A stretch of 64,000 nt of DNA from Primorskyibacter marinus (GCF_003313245.1 NZ_QJSD01000001.1:744001-808000); one strand, 5' to 3'. Counted from the first letter of the stretch, positions 35,345 to 45,430 are shown. A program made the numbers and translations. Notes: a model not told the origin generated them from the sequence alone.

Positions 35345-36580
35345 TCAAGCAGCGCGACGGCGTTGACGACCGCCACCGTTACCGCCACCTCCGCCGGAAC
35401 GGCGGCGACGCTGGTTGGAATTTGGCTTGGGTTTCTCACCGCGGACAGGCTCCCACGGGCGGCCCGACGCCACGGGGATTGTCAGCTTCATGATCTTCTG
35501 GATCGCCTTCAATTCGCCCATCTCGTCCGGTGCGCAGAAGGCCACTGCCCGGCCCGAGGCCCCTGCCCGTGCAGTCCGCCCGATACGGTGGACATAATTG
35601 TCCGGCACGTTCGGCAGATCGAAGTTGTAGACATGCCGCACCGCCGGAATATCCAGACCACGGGCCGCGACATCCGTAGCCACAAGCACCTTGATCTTGC
35701 CATCGCGGAACGATTGAAGCGCGCGGTCGCGCTGTCCCTGGCTTTTGTTGCCATGGATCGCGGCGGCAGAATAGCCCGCCTTGTCCAGCGTCTTCAGCAA
35801 CCGATCGGCACCGTGCTTGGTGCGGGTAAAGACCAGCGCCAGTTCTTCACGGTGGACATCCAACTGTTCCACAAGGAAAGACGGCTTTTCAGCCTTCGCA
35901 ACGAAGTGGATGCATTGGTCGATCTTGTCTGCCGCCTTGCCCGGAGGCGAGACCTGCACCTTGACCGGATTGGTCAGATAGCCCGCTGACAGCTCTTCCA
36001 TCTGTTTCGGCATCGTGGCCGAGAACAACATGGACTGACGGTTCTTGGACAGGTGGGGGGTGATCCGGCGCAGTGCGTGGATAAAGCCCATGTCCAGCAT
36101 CTGGTCAGCTTCGTCCAGCACCAGAAAACGTGCCTTGGACAGATCCAACGCACGGCGATCCAGCAGGTCGATCAGGCGGCCCGGCGTGGCAACCAGCAGG
36201 TCGGTGCCGCGCGCCAGACGGTTGATCTGCGCGTTGATCGACGCGCCACCCACAACGATATTCACCTTGATCGGTGTGCCATCTGTCAGGGTCTTCAAGG
36301 TTGCGGCGATCTGGTTGACCAGCTCGCGGGTCGGGGCCAACACCAGTCCGCGCACGGTCTTTGGGGCAGGCTTGCCCGGCTCTGCCAGCATTGCTGAGAC
36401 CAGCGGCAGGCCGAAAGCTGCGGTCTTGCCGGTGCCGGTCTGGGCCAGGCCCATCACGTCGCGGCCTTTCAGCGCCTCGGGGATCGCGCCGGCCTGGATC
36501 GGCGTGGGCGTATCCAACCCAAGATCGGAAAGTCGTTTCAGCAGTTGGGCCGGCAGGCCCATTGATTCAAAAGTCGTCAA
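35345..36580 (-). CDS. rhlE: DEAD-box ATP-dependent RNA helicase (RhlE-like)
   Basis: A 411-residue RNA helicase of the RhlE type. In order: Q-motif region (FESMGLPAQLLKRLSDLGLD, TPTPIQAGAIP), motif I MGLAQTGTGKTAAF, PTRELVNQ, LVATPGRLID, motif II LVLDEADQML, motif III FSATMP, then LVFTRTKHGADRLLK, VATDVAARGLDI and HRIGRTARAG. The tail is Arg/Gly/Asn-rich (RRRRSGGGGGNGGGRQRRRA), typical of RNA-binding extensions. The start is TTG, preceded by AGAAGGA at 6 nt; the ATG 16 codons upstream has no family sequence and is rejected. Likely role: cold-related RNA remodelling or ribosome assembly. Confidence 0.94.
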   Translation of the reverse strand: MTTFESMGLPAQLLKRLSDLGLDTPTPIQAGAIPEALKGRDVMGLAQTGTGKTAAFGLPLVSAMLAEPGKPAPKTVRGLVLAPTRELVNQIAATLKTLTDGTPIKVNIVVGGASINAQINRLARGTDLLVATPGRLIDLLDRRALDLSKARFLVLDEADQMLDMGFIHALRRITPHLSKNRQSMLFSATMPKQMEELSAGYLTNPVKVQVSPPGKAADKIDQCIHFVAKAEKPSFLVEQLDVHREELALVFTRTKHGADRLLKTLDKAGYSAAAIHGNKSQGQRDRALQSFRDGKIKVLVATDVAARGLDIPAVRHVYNFDLPNVPDNYVHRIGRTARAGASGRAVAFCAPDEMGELKAIQKIMKLTIPVASGRPWEPVRGEKPKPNSNQRRRRSGGGGGNGGGRQRRRAA

Positions 36581-36994
36581 GGAAAATCCTTCTCTGGCCA
36601 CGCGACATGCGCAGCCGTGGTCGGGCACGCATTGGCACCCTCATGGTGGTCGGAGACAAAACCGGCGGCCGGGCCGATTGCCCGCCTGCCCTTCAACTCC
36701 GTTGCCCCATGCGTGATCGTGGAAGCATTCCCGTTACTCCGATCAGGGGCACCAACAAGGGGCGCGGCCCGTCCTGCTCACGCGGCAGGGAGTAGCGTTG
36801 GCATGCATATGCGCTGGCAGGTCCCTAAAGTCAACCCGGCCTCGCTCGTCACGTCCTGACCGCGCCCTGCCTTCCCCCCCATCGGGCCTTACCTCGACAG
36901 GCCGACGAAAGGTCGCGCCGCAATGTCAAATTTAGGCTTGGCCCATGGCCGAGGTATTCGTTAAACGTCAAGGCCACGAAACCGGAGACCGCGG
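36581..36994. other. Intergenic region, no supported gene
   Basis: A 414-bp divergent space between the helicase and mur/fur. It holds both promoters. A tRNA-like CCA end (around 36745-36760) was inspected and not supported. I see no repeat or small gene in it. Confidence 0.5.
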
Positions 36995-37417
36995 ATGGCC
37001 GACACGATCATCGAACGCTGCGAGGCCAAGGGCCTGCGCATGACCGACCAGCGCAGGACCATTGCGCAGGTGCTGGAAGAAGCGACCGACCATCCGGACG
37101 TCGAGGAACTGTACGCGCGCGCCAGCGCGCGCGATGCGGCAATCTCGATCGCGACGGTCTATCGCACGGTGAAGCTGTTCGAAGAGGCGGGCATTCTGGA
37201 ACGGCTGGAATTCGGCGATGGCCGCGCCCGGTACGAAGACGCAGAGCGTGAACACCACGACCACCTGATCGACATGCAGTCCGGCGCAGTGATCGAATTC
37301 GTCGACCCCGAGATCGAGGCGCTTCAGGAAAAGATTGCGGAAAAGCTGGGCTACCGGCTGAAAGGACACCGGATGGAATTGTACGGCGTGCCCATCACCC
37401 CACGCCCCCGCCGCTGA
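36995..37417 (+). CDS. mur: Fur-family metalloregulator, Mur type
   Basis: A 140-residue winged-helix regulator of the Fur family. Visible elements are GLRMTDQRRTIAQVLEEA, the recognition helix region AISIATVYRTVKLFEEAGIL, and the metal-site HHDHLIDMQSGAVIEFVDPEIEALQ, ending in GHRMELYGVP. The CxxC structural zinc motif of classical Fur is missing (DMQSG in place of CLDCG). This matches alphaproteobacterial Fur, which acts as a manganese uptake repressor (Mur) in Rhizobiales and Rhodobacterales. It is not Irr, which lacks this HHDHLI pattern. ATG start with CGGAGACCGCGG upstream. No target gene is adjacent. Confidence 0.88.
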   Translation: MADTIIERCEAKGLRMTDQRRTIAQVLEEATDHPDVEELYARASARDAAISIATVYRTVKLFEEAGILERLEFGDGRARYEDAEREHHDHLIDMQSGAVIEFVDPEIEALQEKIAEKLGYRLKGHRMELYGVPITPRPRR

Positions 37418-37575
37418 GACGGCGGCGACCTCCGTCGGCCCATATTGCCCGCCAAGATTGCATCTGTGCGGGCGCGCGGCCCGAACTGTGCGCGCAACAA
37501 CACTGGCCATTTACCGCGGGCTGAATTAGGCAACCTTCAACTTCGTACATATTCCCAACAAGAAAAGGGCCCGCC

Positions 37576-38472
37576 ATGCCCCTGCGCGCGATCATGCTGA
37601 TGGTTCTGGGAATGGCCTTCCTGGCACTCAGCGACATGTTCATCAAGCTGGCAGCCGCGCGGATACCGGTGGGTCAGGTCATGGTGATGCTCAGCCTCGG
37701 CGGCACGACGGTCTTTTATATCGTCGCGCGCATACAACGCGTCCCGATCTTCACCAGGACAGCGCTGCAAAAGCTTGTGCTGCTGCGCAACGGGATGGAG
37801 ATGATGGGCGGTCTGGGCATGGTTCTGGGCATCGCGCTGGTGCCGCTGTCGCTTGTCGCGGTCATCATGCAGGCCACACCTTTGCTGGTCACGCTGGGTG
37901 CGGCGCTGCTGCTGCATGAACCTGTGGGCTGGCGGCGTTGGGCAGCAATTTTCGTGGGTCTGCTGGGTATGCTTCTGGTCGTGCGGCCGGGTTTTGAGGG
38001 CTTCGCGCCTGCGACGCTTTTGGTTGTGATGGGCGTGGTGGGGCTGGCGATGCGCGATCTGGTCACGCGCATGACGCCTGACCATATCCCCTCGATCGCG
38101 CTGTCCACATGGGGGTTTGGTGCGACCATCCCGGTGGGTGTCATTTTGTTGCTGCTCCAGGGCAATGCCCCGATTATTGACGTCATGGCGCTGGCACAGG
38201 TTGGCGGTGCGGTGCTGGTCACGACCTCCGGATACTACGCCGTGACGGCGGCAATGCGTCTGGCCCCTGCCTCCACTGTGGCCCCGTTCCGCTACTCGCG
38301 GCTGGTTTTTACCATGAGCGTCGGCATCTTGGTCTTCGGCGATATGCCGGACAATCTGACCCTGACCGGCGCGGCAATCATCATCGCATCGGGGCTTTAT
38401 TCCTTTTTGCGCGAACGACGGCTGGCCCGCGATGCGCTGATCGAGGCGCGCATAACCTCGCAAATGCCCTAA
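37576..38472 (+). CDS. DMT superfamily transporter (two EamA domains)
   Basis: A 298-residue membrane protein with about ten helices in two EamA repeats. The first helix is IMLMVLGMAFLALSDMFIKL; others include MMGGLGMVLGIALVPLSLVA and VVMGVVGLAMRDLVTRM. The second repeat ends with PFRYSRLVFTMSVGILVFGD and AIIIASGLYSFLRERRLA. Such proteins export amino acids, nucleosides or drugs; the substrate cannot be read. The SD-like AAGAAAAGGGCCCGCC precedes the ATG. It is separated from mur by about 160 bp. Confidence 0.9.
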   Translation: MPLRAIMLMVLGMAFLALSDMFIKLAAARIPVGQVMVMLSLGGTTVFYIVARIQRVPIFTRTALQKLVLLRNGMEMMGGLGMVLGIALVPLSLVAVIMQATPLLVTLGAALLLHEPVGWRRWAAIFVGLLGMLLVVRPGFEGFAPATLLVVMGVVGLAMRDLVTRMTPDHIPSIALSTWGFGATIPVGVILLLLQGNAPIIDVMALAQVGGAVLVTTSGYYAVTAAMRLAPASTVAPFRYSRLVFTMSVGILVFGDMPDNLTLTGAAIIIASGLYSFLRERRLARDALIEARITSQMP

Positions 38473-38512
38473 CCGCCTGTAAAGCGTGTTCCGGCACATA
38501 TCCACCCCACAG

Positions 38513-38524
38513 GTTAGCGCTAAC
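38513..38524. promoter_or_regulatory. Perfect 12-bp palindrome upstream of eno (candidate LacI-type operator)
   Basis: GTTAGCGCTAAC is a perfect palindrome with a central GCGC, as in many LacI-family operators. It lies about 8 bp upstream of the putative -35 of eno. CceR, a LacI-family regulator of central carbon metabolism known in Rhodobacter, is a candidate; that assignment is inference. Confidence 0.5.
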
Positions 38525-38531
38525 GGTCGCA

Positions 38532-39870
<1,339 letters not shown>

Positions 39871-39937
39871 CCGGCGTTGCGGCGGCGCATGACAAAGGCC
39901 CCGCCCTGATCGGGATGCCATTCCAAAGTGTAGGACA

Positions 39938-39971
39938 CGGGCGACAGGAAACAGAAACCTGTCGCCCGCTT
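39938..39971 (+). terminator. Terminator of eno
   Basis: Perfect 11-bp stem CGGGCGACAGG/CCTGTCGCCCG with a 9-nt loop, followed by CTTTCCGTTTC, 68 bp after the stop. Confidence 0.78.
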
Positions 39972-40149
39972 TCCGTTTCAGCCCGTCACGGGTCTTGACG
40001 TTTTGTCCATATCGGCGTGCCGTGAAACAGCCACAGTTGATAGATCCGCTAGGTGAGGACGGTCGTCCCGCCGGCGGTCTCGCTTCTGCCGCGTGGCTGT
40101 GTCGGGGGCACTCTCCCGTCCCGGCGATCGTTTTTTTGCCCGTCACTGC

Positions 40150-40485
40150 CCGCTTGGGTCATGGGGGGCGGCATGGCACGCTTGCACCGATGGTGATGGG
40201 CATGTCGGCAAGCAGATGCAACGGCGATTCCGTCCGCCTGCTGCAAGCCTTGCATGATTTCCGCATCACCAATCTGACCGCTGCGGCAACGCATTACCGG
40301 ATGGTGCGTAATTCCGGCGGGGCCAAGAATTTCACCTGCGCCTTTGACAAGCTGTCCTTCACCAACGAGCCGGTCTGCTCGGAAATCGCGACCTATGTTG
40401 ATCAGGTTTTTGGCACCGAGATGCGTTTGATTTACGGCACGACGGAAATTGGCGTCACTATCGCCAACTATCCCGGATTCTTGGG
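40150..40485 (+). pseudogene. Remnant of an AMP-dependent acyl-CoA synthetase
   Basis: A reading frame of about 110 codons resembles the middle of acyl-CoA/acetyl-CoA synthetases: GGRHGTLAPMVMGMSA, then LLQALHDFRITNLTAAATHY and MVRNSG, followed by a KLSFTNEPVCSE segment in place of the usual S-S-A-G-E-P-L, and FGTEMRLIYGTTEIGVTIANY where intact enzymes read Y-G-Q-T-E. The N-terminal third, the P-loop (S-G-T-T-G-x-P-K) and the C-terminal lysine domain are missing, and no start or ribosome site is evident. It sits between eno and an unrelated minus-strand gene. I read it as a decayed fragment. Confidence 0.6.
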
Positions 40486-40525
40486 AAGAACGATCGCCAG
40501 ACTCTACGCCGTCTTTGCCGCGCGA

Positions 40526-41866
40526 TCACGCGCTCTCTGCCAGCGCCCGCGCCAGCCGGGTCTGCTGAGTGGTGACGTCTTGCAGGTCAACCGTCACCAC
40601 ATGTCCGTCCCGCACCACTTGTCGGCCTTCTACGAAAAGATCGCGCACCTGCATTGGCCCCGCCAACAACAGCGCGGCCTTGTCCCAGCTTCCCGCACTT
40701 TCGATGCCCGTGACGTCCCAAAGCGCAAGGTCCGCACGCTTGCCCACGGCCACCTGACCGCAATCGTCACGGCCCAGCACTTCGGCCCCGCCTCGGGTGG
40801 CGATAAAAAGCGCCTCGCGCGCGCTCATCTCATCTGCGCCGCAAGACACGCGTTGCAGCAACATGGCCTGCCGAGCCTCTGCCACAAGGTTTCCCGCATC
40901 GTTGGAGGCAGAGCCGTCCACGCCAAGCCCGACACGCACCCCGGCATCGCGCATCGCGCGTATGGGTGCGATGCCCGACCCCAAGCGGCAATTGGAGCAG
41001 GGACAATGCGCAACACCGGTGCGGCTGCGGGCGAAGAGATCAATCTCTTGTGCGTCCAGCTTCACGCAATGGGCGTGCCATACGTCGGCGCCGGTCCAGC
41101 CCAGATCTTCGGCATATTGCCCCGGACGGCAGCCGAACTGCGCTTGGGAATAGGCGATGTCCTCGTCGTTCTCGGCCAGATGGGTGTGCAGCATCACCCC
41201 CTTGTCGCGGGCCAGAAGCGCCGCGTCGCGCATCAGCTCGCGGCTGACCGAGAAGGGAGAACATGGCGCCACGCCGACGCGGATCATCGCGCCCTCCGCC
41301 GGATCATGGAAAGCATCAATCACACGGATCGCATCGCGCAGGATGTCGTCTTCGCGTTCCACCAGACTGTCAGGGGGCAGACCGCCCGCACTTTCGCCAA
41401 TGCTCATCGCGCCGCGCGTCGGATGAAACCGCAGGCCGATGGCCGTGGCGGCATCAATCGTGTCATCCAGCCGCGATCCGTTCGGATAAAGGTAAAGGTG
41501 GTCCGAGGTCATGGTACAGCCCGACAAGGCCAGTTCCGCCAGCCCTGTCAGCGCCGAGACGCGCATATGGTCCGGCGTGAACCCTGCCCAGATCGGGTAG
41601 AGCGTCTTCAGCCACCCGAACAACAGCGCATCTTGCGCACCCGGAACGGCGCGGGTCAGCGTCTGGTAAAGGTGGTGATGCGTATTGACGAGACCGGGGG
41701 TGACAAGCGCACCAGTGGCGTCGACGATCTCGCCCTGTGTCTGCAAGCCCTGCCCTATTGCATCGATCACCCCATCGCGCAGCAGGATATCGCAGCCGCT
41801 CAATTCGCGGTCGTCGTCATCCATCGTCATGACATGGGCGCAATTGCGGATCAGTATTTCGGCCAT
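40526..41866 (-). CDS. Amidohydrolase, 8-oxoguanine deaminase-like
   Basis: A 446-residue metal-dependent deaminase of the amidohydrolase superfamily (TrzN/AtzB/8-oxoguanine deaminase group). Metal ligands are visible: PGLVNTHHHLYQTLTRAVPG, VMLHTHLAENDED, WHAHCVKLDAQEI and GLGVDGSASNDAGNLVAEAR with the final Asp. The HCPCSNCRLGSGIAPIR loop and LFIATRGGAEVLGRDD region resemble 8-oxoguanine deaminase, which converts 8-oxoguanine to urate. An ATG preceded by AGGACC is used; 30 codons upstream are open without family sequence. Guanine or s-triazine deaminase activity is the alternative. Confidence 0.85.
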   Translation of the reverse strand: MAEILIRNCAHVMTMDDDDRELSGCDILLRDGVIDAIGQGLQTQGEIVDATGALVTPGLVNTHHHLYQTLTRAVPGAQDALLFGWLKTLYPIWAGFTPDHMRVSALTGLAELALSGCTMTSDHLYLYPNGSRLDDTIDAATAIGLRFHPTRGAMSIGESAGGLPPDSLVEREDDILRDAIRVIDAFHDPAEGAMIRVGVAPCSPFSVSRELMRDAALLARDKGVMLHTHLAENDEDIAYSQAQFGCRPGQYAEDLGWTGADVWHAHCVKLDAQEIDLFARSRTGVAHCPCSNCRLGSGIAPIRAMRDAGVRVGLGVDGSASNDAGNLVAEARQAMLLQRVSCGADEMSAREALFIATRGGAEVLGRDDCGQVAVGKRADLALWDVTGIESAGSWDKAALLLAGPMQVRDLFVEGRQVVRDGHVVTVDLQDVTTQQTRLARALAESA

Positions 41867-41994
41867 CTTTCGGGGTCCTCCTGAAGCTTCAGTCCCTTTC
41901 AGAGAACGCATTGGACCGGCGACAGAAAGGGCAAGGACTCGACCGGTGCGCCCCAAGGTAACCCGTTCAGGCTGATCTGGGAAGGCCCCGCGAC

Positions 41995-42957
41995 CTATCC
42001 GATCTCGATCACGACCTTCCCGGTGGAGCGCCTGTTGCGCAGCAGGTCCATCCCTTCCGCGGCACTGGAAAGGGGGAGCAAATGGCTGACATGCGGATGG
42101 ATGCGCCCCTCTTCGTACCAGCGCAGCAGTTCCGCCAGACTATCGGTGATCACATCGGGGCGGAACGCCATATAGCCCCCCCAGTAGAGCCCCAGAACAG
42201 AGATGTTCTTGACCAGCAGATGATTGGCAGGGATCTGGGGAACATCGCCGCTGGCAAAGCCGATGGGCAGGATGCGCGCCTCGGGGTTGCAGGCCCTGAA
42301 CGCGGCCTTGAACAGATCCCCGCCGACCGGATCATAGACCACATCCGCACCGCCAAGCGCCTTGACCTCGGCGCGCAGATCCGCCGTTTCGGTGTCGATC
42401 AGGTGGTCAGCCCCCATATCTCGGGCGATCTGCAACTTGTCGGCACCGCGCGCACAGGCGATGACCGTGGCCCCCATCAGCTTGCCGATCTCAACCGCCG
42501 TGAGGCCCACGCCCCCGGCAGCACCCAGCACCAGCAATGTCTCCCCCGGTTGCAAACGTGCCCGGTGCGACAGGGCAACATGGCTTGTGCCATAGGCAAT
42601 CTGAAAGGCCGCAGCTTCGGCAAATGGCATGGCGTCGGGCAATTTGACCGCACGGGCAGCCGGGAAGCAGCCGTATTCGGCCAACCCGCCATGACCGCCA
42701 AACACCGCGACGCGCGCGCCCGGCTGGAACCCGTCCACCCCCTCGCCCACGGCATCCACCTCGCCCGCGACCTCCATTCCTGGCACGAAGGGCAGCGCGG
42801 GCGTGTCCTGATAAGTCCCCTTCTGCATCAGAAGGTCTGCGAAATTCAGCCCGCAAGCCGCAATCCTGATCCGAATCTCGCTCGGCCCCGGCTCTGGCAG
42901 GGGCAGATCTGCCATCTGGGCGGGCGTTTGATGTGATGTAACCTGATATCCAAGCAT
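41995..42957 (-). CDS. NADPH:quinone oxidoreductase family protein
   Basis: A 320-residue medium-chain dehydrogenase/reductase without zinc. Visible are the N-terminal GroES-like domain (GLNFADLLMQKGTYQDTPAL, PFVPGMEVAGEVDAVG), the Rossmann motif LLVLGAAGGVGLTAVEIGKL, the AtCARGADK strand and GADVVYDPVGGDLF. The C-terminus has GKVVIEIG. Likely reduces quinones or enones with NADPH. Ribosome site AAAGGAG is 5 nt before the ATG at MLGYQVTS; 11 codons upstream are excluded. Confidence 0.9.
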   Translation of the reverse strand: MLGYQVTSHQTPAQMADLPLPEPGPSEIRIRIAACGLNFADLLMQKGTYQDTPALPFVPGMEVAGEVDAVGEGVDGFQPGARVAVFGGHGGLAEYGCFPAARAVKLPDAMPFAEAAAFQIAYGTSHVALSHRARLQPGETLLVLGAAGGVGLTAVEIGKLMGATVIACARGADKLQIARDMGADHLIDTETADLRAEVKALGGADVVYDPVGGDLFKAAFRACNPEARILPIGFASGDVPQIPANHLLVKNISVLGLYWGGYMAFRPDVITDSLAELLRWYEEGRIHPHVSHLLPLSSAAEGMDLLRNRRSTGKVVIEIG

Positions 42958-43239
42958 GCAAACTCCTTTGTTGGAGCGATTACGCGACAAAAATACTTAA
43001 ATTGTCAAACTGTTGTGCTGCCTACATGAATCCAAAAGATGACTTAACGTCACGCAAGTCTAGATTGCGTAAAATTAACCTGTTATACCTGCGATGGATC
43101 AAAATGCCTTGCTACTTAACATTTTCGAAGATAAGTAATGAGATGCTGTAGGGGTGCGCGGCTGTTGCAATAGAAAGAGCCGTTTCGCGGCTTCTCTCAA
43201 TATGTTGTGACATTGGTAATAGTGACGAAGGAAAATCGT

Positions 43240-43605
43240 ATGACGCACCCTGTAGACGTTCATGTTGGCAAGCGTATCCGACACCGCCGCTGGCTTGTCG
43301 GCATGACGCAGCAGCAGCTTGCCGAACGTGTGGGAATCAAATTCCAGCAAATCCAGAAATATGAAACCGGTGCCAACCGGGTCAGTGCCTCCCGGCTTTG
43401 GGACATCGCCGACGCGCTTGAGGTTCCGGTCAGCTTTTTCTTCGAAGGGCTGGAAACCGCCGAGACCGAGTCGAACGAGTCCGCACCTGCCGACATTCTC
43501 GGCGACAAGGAAGCGTTGGATCTGGTACGCAGCTACTACGCGATCCCGGAAAACCAACGCCGTCGTTTGTTCGAACTGGCTCGGGTTTTGTCCGACGTCG
43601 CTTGA
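43240..43605 (+). CDS. XRE-family transcriptional regulator
   Basis: A 121-residue Cro/CI-type DNA-binding protein. The helix-turn-helix occupies residues 8-65: HVGKRIRHRRWLVGMTQQQL, then GIKFQQIQKYETGANRVSAS and LWDIADALEVPVSFFFEGLE. A short acidic linker and an arginine-rich helix (YYAIPENQRRRLFELARVLS) complete it. This compact form resembles alphaproteobacterial PhrR-like regulators. The ATG with AAGGA upstream is chosen over an earlier in-frame GTG-type start. A 282-bp AT-richer leader, shared with the divergent oxidoreductase gene, likely holds several promoters. Confidence 0.9.
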   Translation: MTHPVDVHVGKRIRHRRWLVGMTQQQLAERVGIKFQQIQKYETGANRVSASRLWDIADALEVPVSFFFEGLETAETESNESAPADILGDKEALDLVRSYYAIPENQRRRLFELARVLSDVA

Positions 43606-43658
43606 GCCATCGACCGGGCTGAGGTAGCTAAAGGCAGACCACATCTGCCGGAGGGACC

Positions 43659-44468
43659 ATGGCCGGATATTCCGACGAAGCGATACAAGAATTCAGACGG
43701 GTGGCTTTCGCGTTGGCGGATGCCGCCCGCTCCGCGATTCTGCCGCATTTCCGCAGCGCATCACTAACCGCCGACAACAAGCTTGCCGCAGGTTTCGACC
43801 CTGTGACCATCGCCGATCAAGCCGCCGAGGACGCGATGCGCGATGTGCTGTCCAAAATGCGGCCAGATGATGCGGTCCTGGGCGAAGAATTCGGCAAAAT
43901 GCCCGGCACGTCCGGCCTGACATGGGTGCTAGATCCCATTGATGGCACACGCGGGTTTCTATCGGGCACCCCCACCTGGGGCGTGCTGATCGCACTGGCT
44001 GACGAAACCGGCCCGATCCTGGGCGTCATCGATCAGCCTTATATCGGGGAACGGTTCCACGGCGGCTTTGGCACGGCGGAATGCATCGGTCCACAGGGCA
44101 CGCGCCGTCTGGCCTGCCGCGCCGCCCGTGACCTGTCCGAAGCCATCGTTTTCACCACATTTCCCGAGATTGGCACGGATGCGGAACGCGGGGCGTTTCA
44201 GCGGGTGGCTTCCACGGCCCGGCTGACGCGCTACGGCATGGATTGCTATGCCTATGCGTTGGTCGCCGCGGGTCAGGTGGATCTGGTGATCGAGGCCGGG
44301 CTGAACGCCTATGACATTCAGGCACCGATCGCCGTGATCGAAGCCGCAGGCGGCAGTGTCACCGACTGGCAAGGCAACCCTGCCCATAATGGCGGTTGCG
44401 CGCTGGCGGCCGCCAATCCGGAAATTCACGCCGCGGCACTGGCTCTTCTGGATACCGGTCGTCGCTGA
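43659..44468 (+). CDS. hisN: Inositol monophosphatase family protein, HisN-like histidinol-phosphatase
   Basis: A 269-residue magnesium-dependent phosphatase. The family signatures are AVLGEEFGKMPG, the WVLDPIDGTRGFLSGTPTWG motif with the DPIDGT metal ligands, and C-terminal GLNAYDIQAPIAVIEAAGGS with a second metal-site aspartate. The short FLSGTPTWG segment and overall length fit the HisN type that dephosphorylates histidinol phosphate in Alphaproteobacteria. An inositol monophosphatase or 3'-phosphoadenosine phosphatase (CysQ) would share the motifs, so the substrate is inferred. Confidence 0.85.
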   Translation: MAGYSDEAIQEFRRVAFALADAARSAILPHFRSASLTADNKLAAGFDPVTIADQAAEDAMRDVLSKMRPDDAVLGEEFGKMPGTSGLTWVLDPIDGTRGFLSGTPTWGVLIALADETGPILGVIDQPYIGERFHGGFGTAECIGPQGTRRLACRAARDLSEAIVFTTFPEIGTDAERGAFQRVASTARLTRYGMDCYAYALVAAGQVDLVIEAGLNAYDIQAPIAVIEAAGGSVTDWQGNPAHNGGCALAAANPEIHAAALALLDTGRR

Positions 44469-44501
44469 CCCATAACAATTGGGCAAAGCGTCTCATTGGC
44501 C

Positions 44502-44530
44502 TTGAAAAAAGTTGGTTCTGCTCCGATATT
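44502..44530 (+). promoter_or_regulatory. Putative promoter of the BI-1 gene
   Basis: TTGAAA, a 17-nt spacer and GATATT (4 of 6 to TATAAT), ending 56 nt before the ATG. Confidence 0.4.
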
Positions 44531-44586
44531 GACGGCAATGGCCGGAGAGTGTCTTCGGTCGCCCTGTTCTTCATTCGGAGGCTTCA

Positions 44587-45369
44587 ATGGCTGAATACAA
44601 CACAATCCGGACAGGTGCGGCAGGCGCTCGCACAGCCCAGATTGACGAGGGTCTTCGCGCCCATATGAACAAGGTCTACGGCACGATGTCCGTGGGCATG
44701 TTCATCACTTTCCTTGCCGCATGGGCGATTGCAGGCCTTGCTGTGACCACGGATCCCAGCGTGACGGGCATCCAGATCGGCACGGACAAGTTTCTGACGG
44801 GTCTTGGGCAGGCGGTCTATATGTCGCCGCTGAAATGGGTGATCATGTTCGCCCCGCTGGCATTTATCTTCTTCGGCATCGGTGCGGCGATGAAACGTCT
44901 CTCCGCCGCGGGCGTTCAGCTTGTCTTTTACGCATTCGCGGCGCTGATGGGCCTGTCGCTCAGCTCGATCTTCCTTGTATTCACCGGCTACTCGATCATT
45001 CAGGTGTTCCTTGTGACCGCGATTTCCTTCGCGGGGCTTAGCCTTTGGGGCTACACCACCAAAAAGGACATCTCGGGCTGGGGCTCGTTCCTGATCATGG
45101 GCGTGATCGGTCTGATCGTCGCCTCGATCGTCAACCTTTTCCTCGCATCCTCGGCAATCGCCTTTGCCGTGTCGGTGCTGGGTGTGCTGATCTTCGCGGG
45201 CCTGACGGCTTACGATACGCAGAACATCAAGAACACTTACCTGGCGCATGCTCAGGGTGGTGACAGTGAGTGGCTTGGCAAAGCGGCCATCATGGGCGCG
45301 CTGAGCCTGTATCTCGACTTCATCAACATGTTCATGTTCCTGCTTCAGTTGATGGGCAATCGCGAATAA
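44587..45369 (+). CDS. Bax inhibitor-1 / YccA family membrane protein
   Basis: A 260-residue inner-membrane protein with seven helices, the BI-1 layout. Visible are KVYGTMSVGMFITFLAAWAI, KWVIMFAPLAFIFFGIGAAM, LVFYAFAALMGLSLSSIFLV, AISFAGLSLWGYTTKKDISG, and LGVLIFAGLTAYDTQNIKNT, the conserved last helix with an aspartate pair typical of the pH-sensitive calcium pore. E. coli YccA interacts with FtsH; the role here is not known. A putative promoter precedes and a strong terminator follows. Confidence 0.94.
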   Translation: MAEYNTIRTGAAGARTAQIDEGLRAHMNKVYGTMSVGMFITFLAAWAIAGLAVTTDPSVTGIQIGTDKFLTGLGQAVYMSPLKWVIMFAPLAFIFFGIGAAMKRLSAAGVQLVFYAFAALMGLSLSSIFLVFTGYSIIQVFLVTAISFAGLSLWGYTTKKDISGWGSFLIMGVIGLIVASIVNLFLASSAIAFAVSVLGVLIFAGLTAYDTQNIKNTYLAHAQGGDSEWLGKAAIMGALSLYLDFINMFMFLLQLMGNRE

Positions 45370-45396
45370 CCCACCTTTTCATGACTGACAGACATG

Positions 45397-45430
45397 ACCC
45401 CGCCGGACAGATCGTCCGGCGGGGTTTTTC
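45397..45430 (+). terminator. Strong terminator of the BI-1 gene
   Basis: Perfect 12-bp stem ACCCCGCCGGAC/GTCCGGCGGGGT with a 5-nt loop, followed by TTTTC. Confidence 0.9.

Noticed and set aside
36700-36765. tRNA-like stretch ending in GGGGCACCA
   Set aside because: No matching acceptor strand, no T-loop consensus and no anticodon arm could be laid out. The CCA end is coincidental.
39995-41884. Very long plus-strand frame across the amidohydrolase
   Set aside because: Except for the AMP-ligase fragment, it is the antisense shadow of the minus-strand gene, whose metal-binding motifs are clear.
43026-43151. 41-codon AT-rich ORF in the oxidoreductase-XRE intergenic space
   Set aside because: No ribosome site, no family and atypical codons; more likely promoter DNA.
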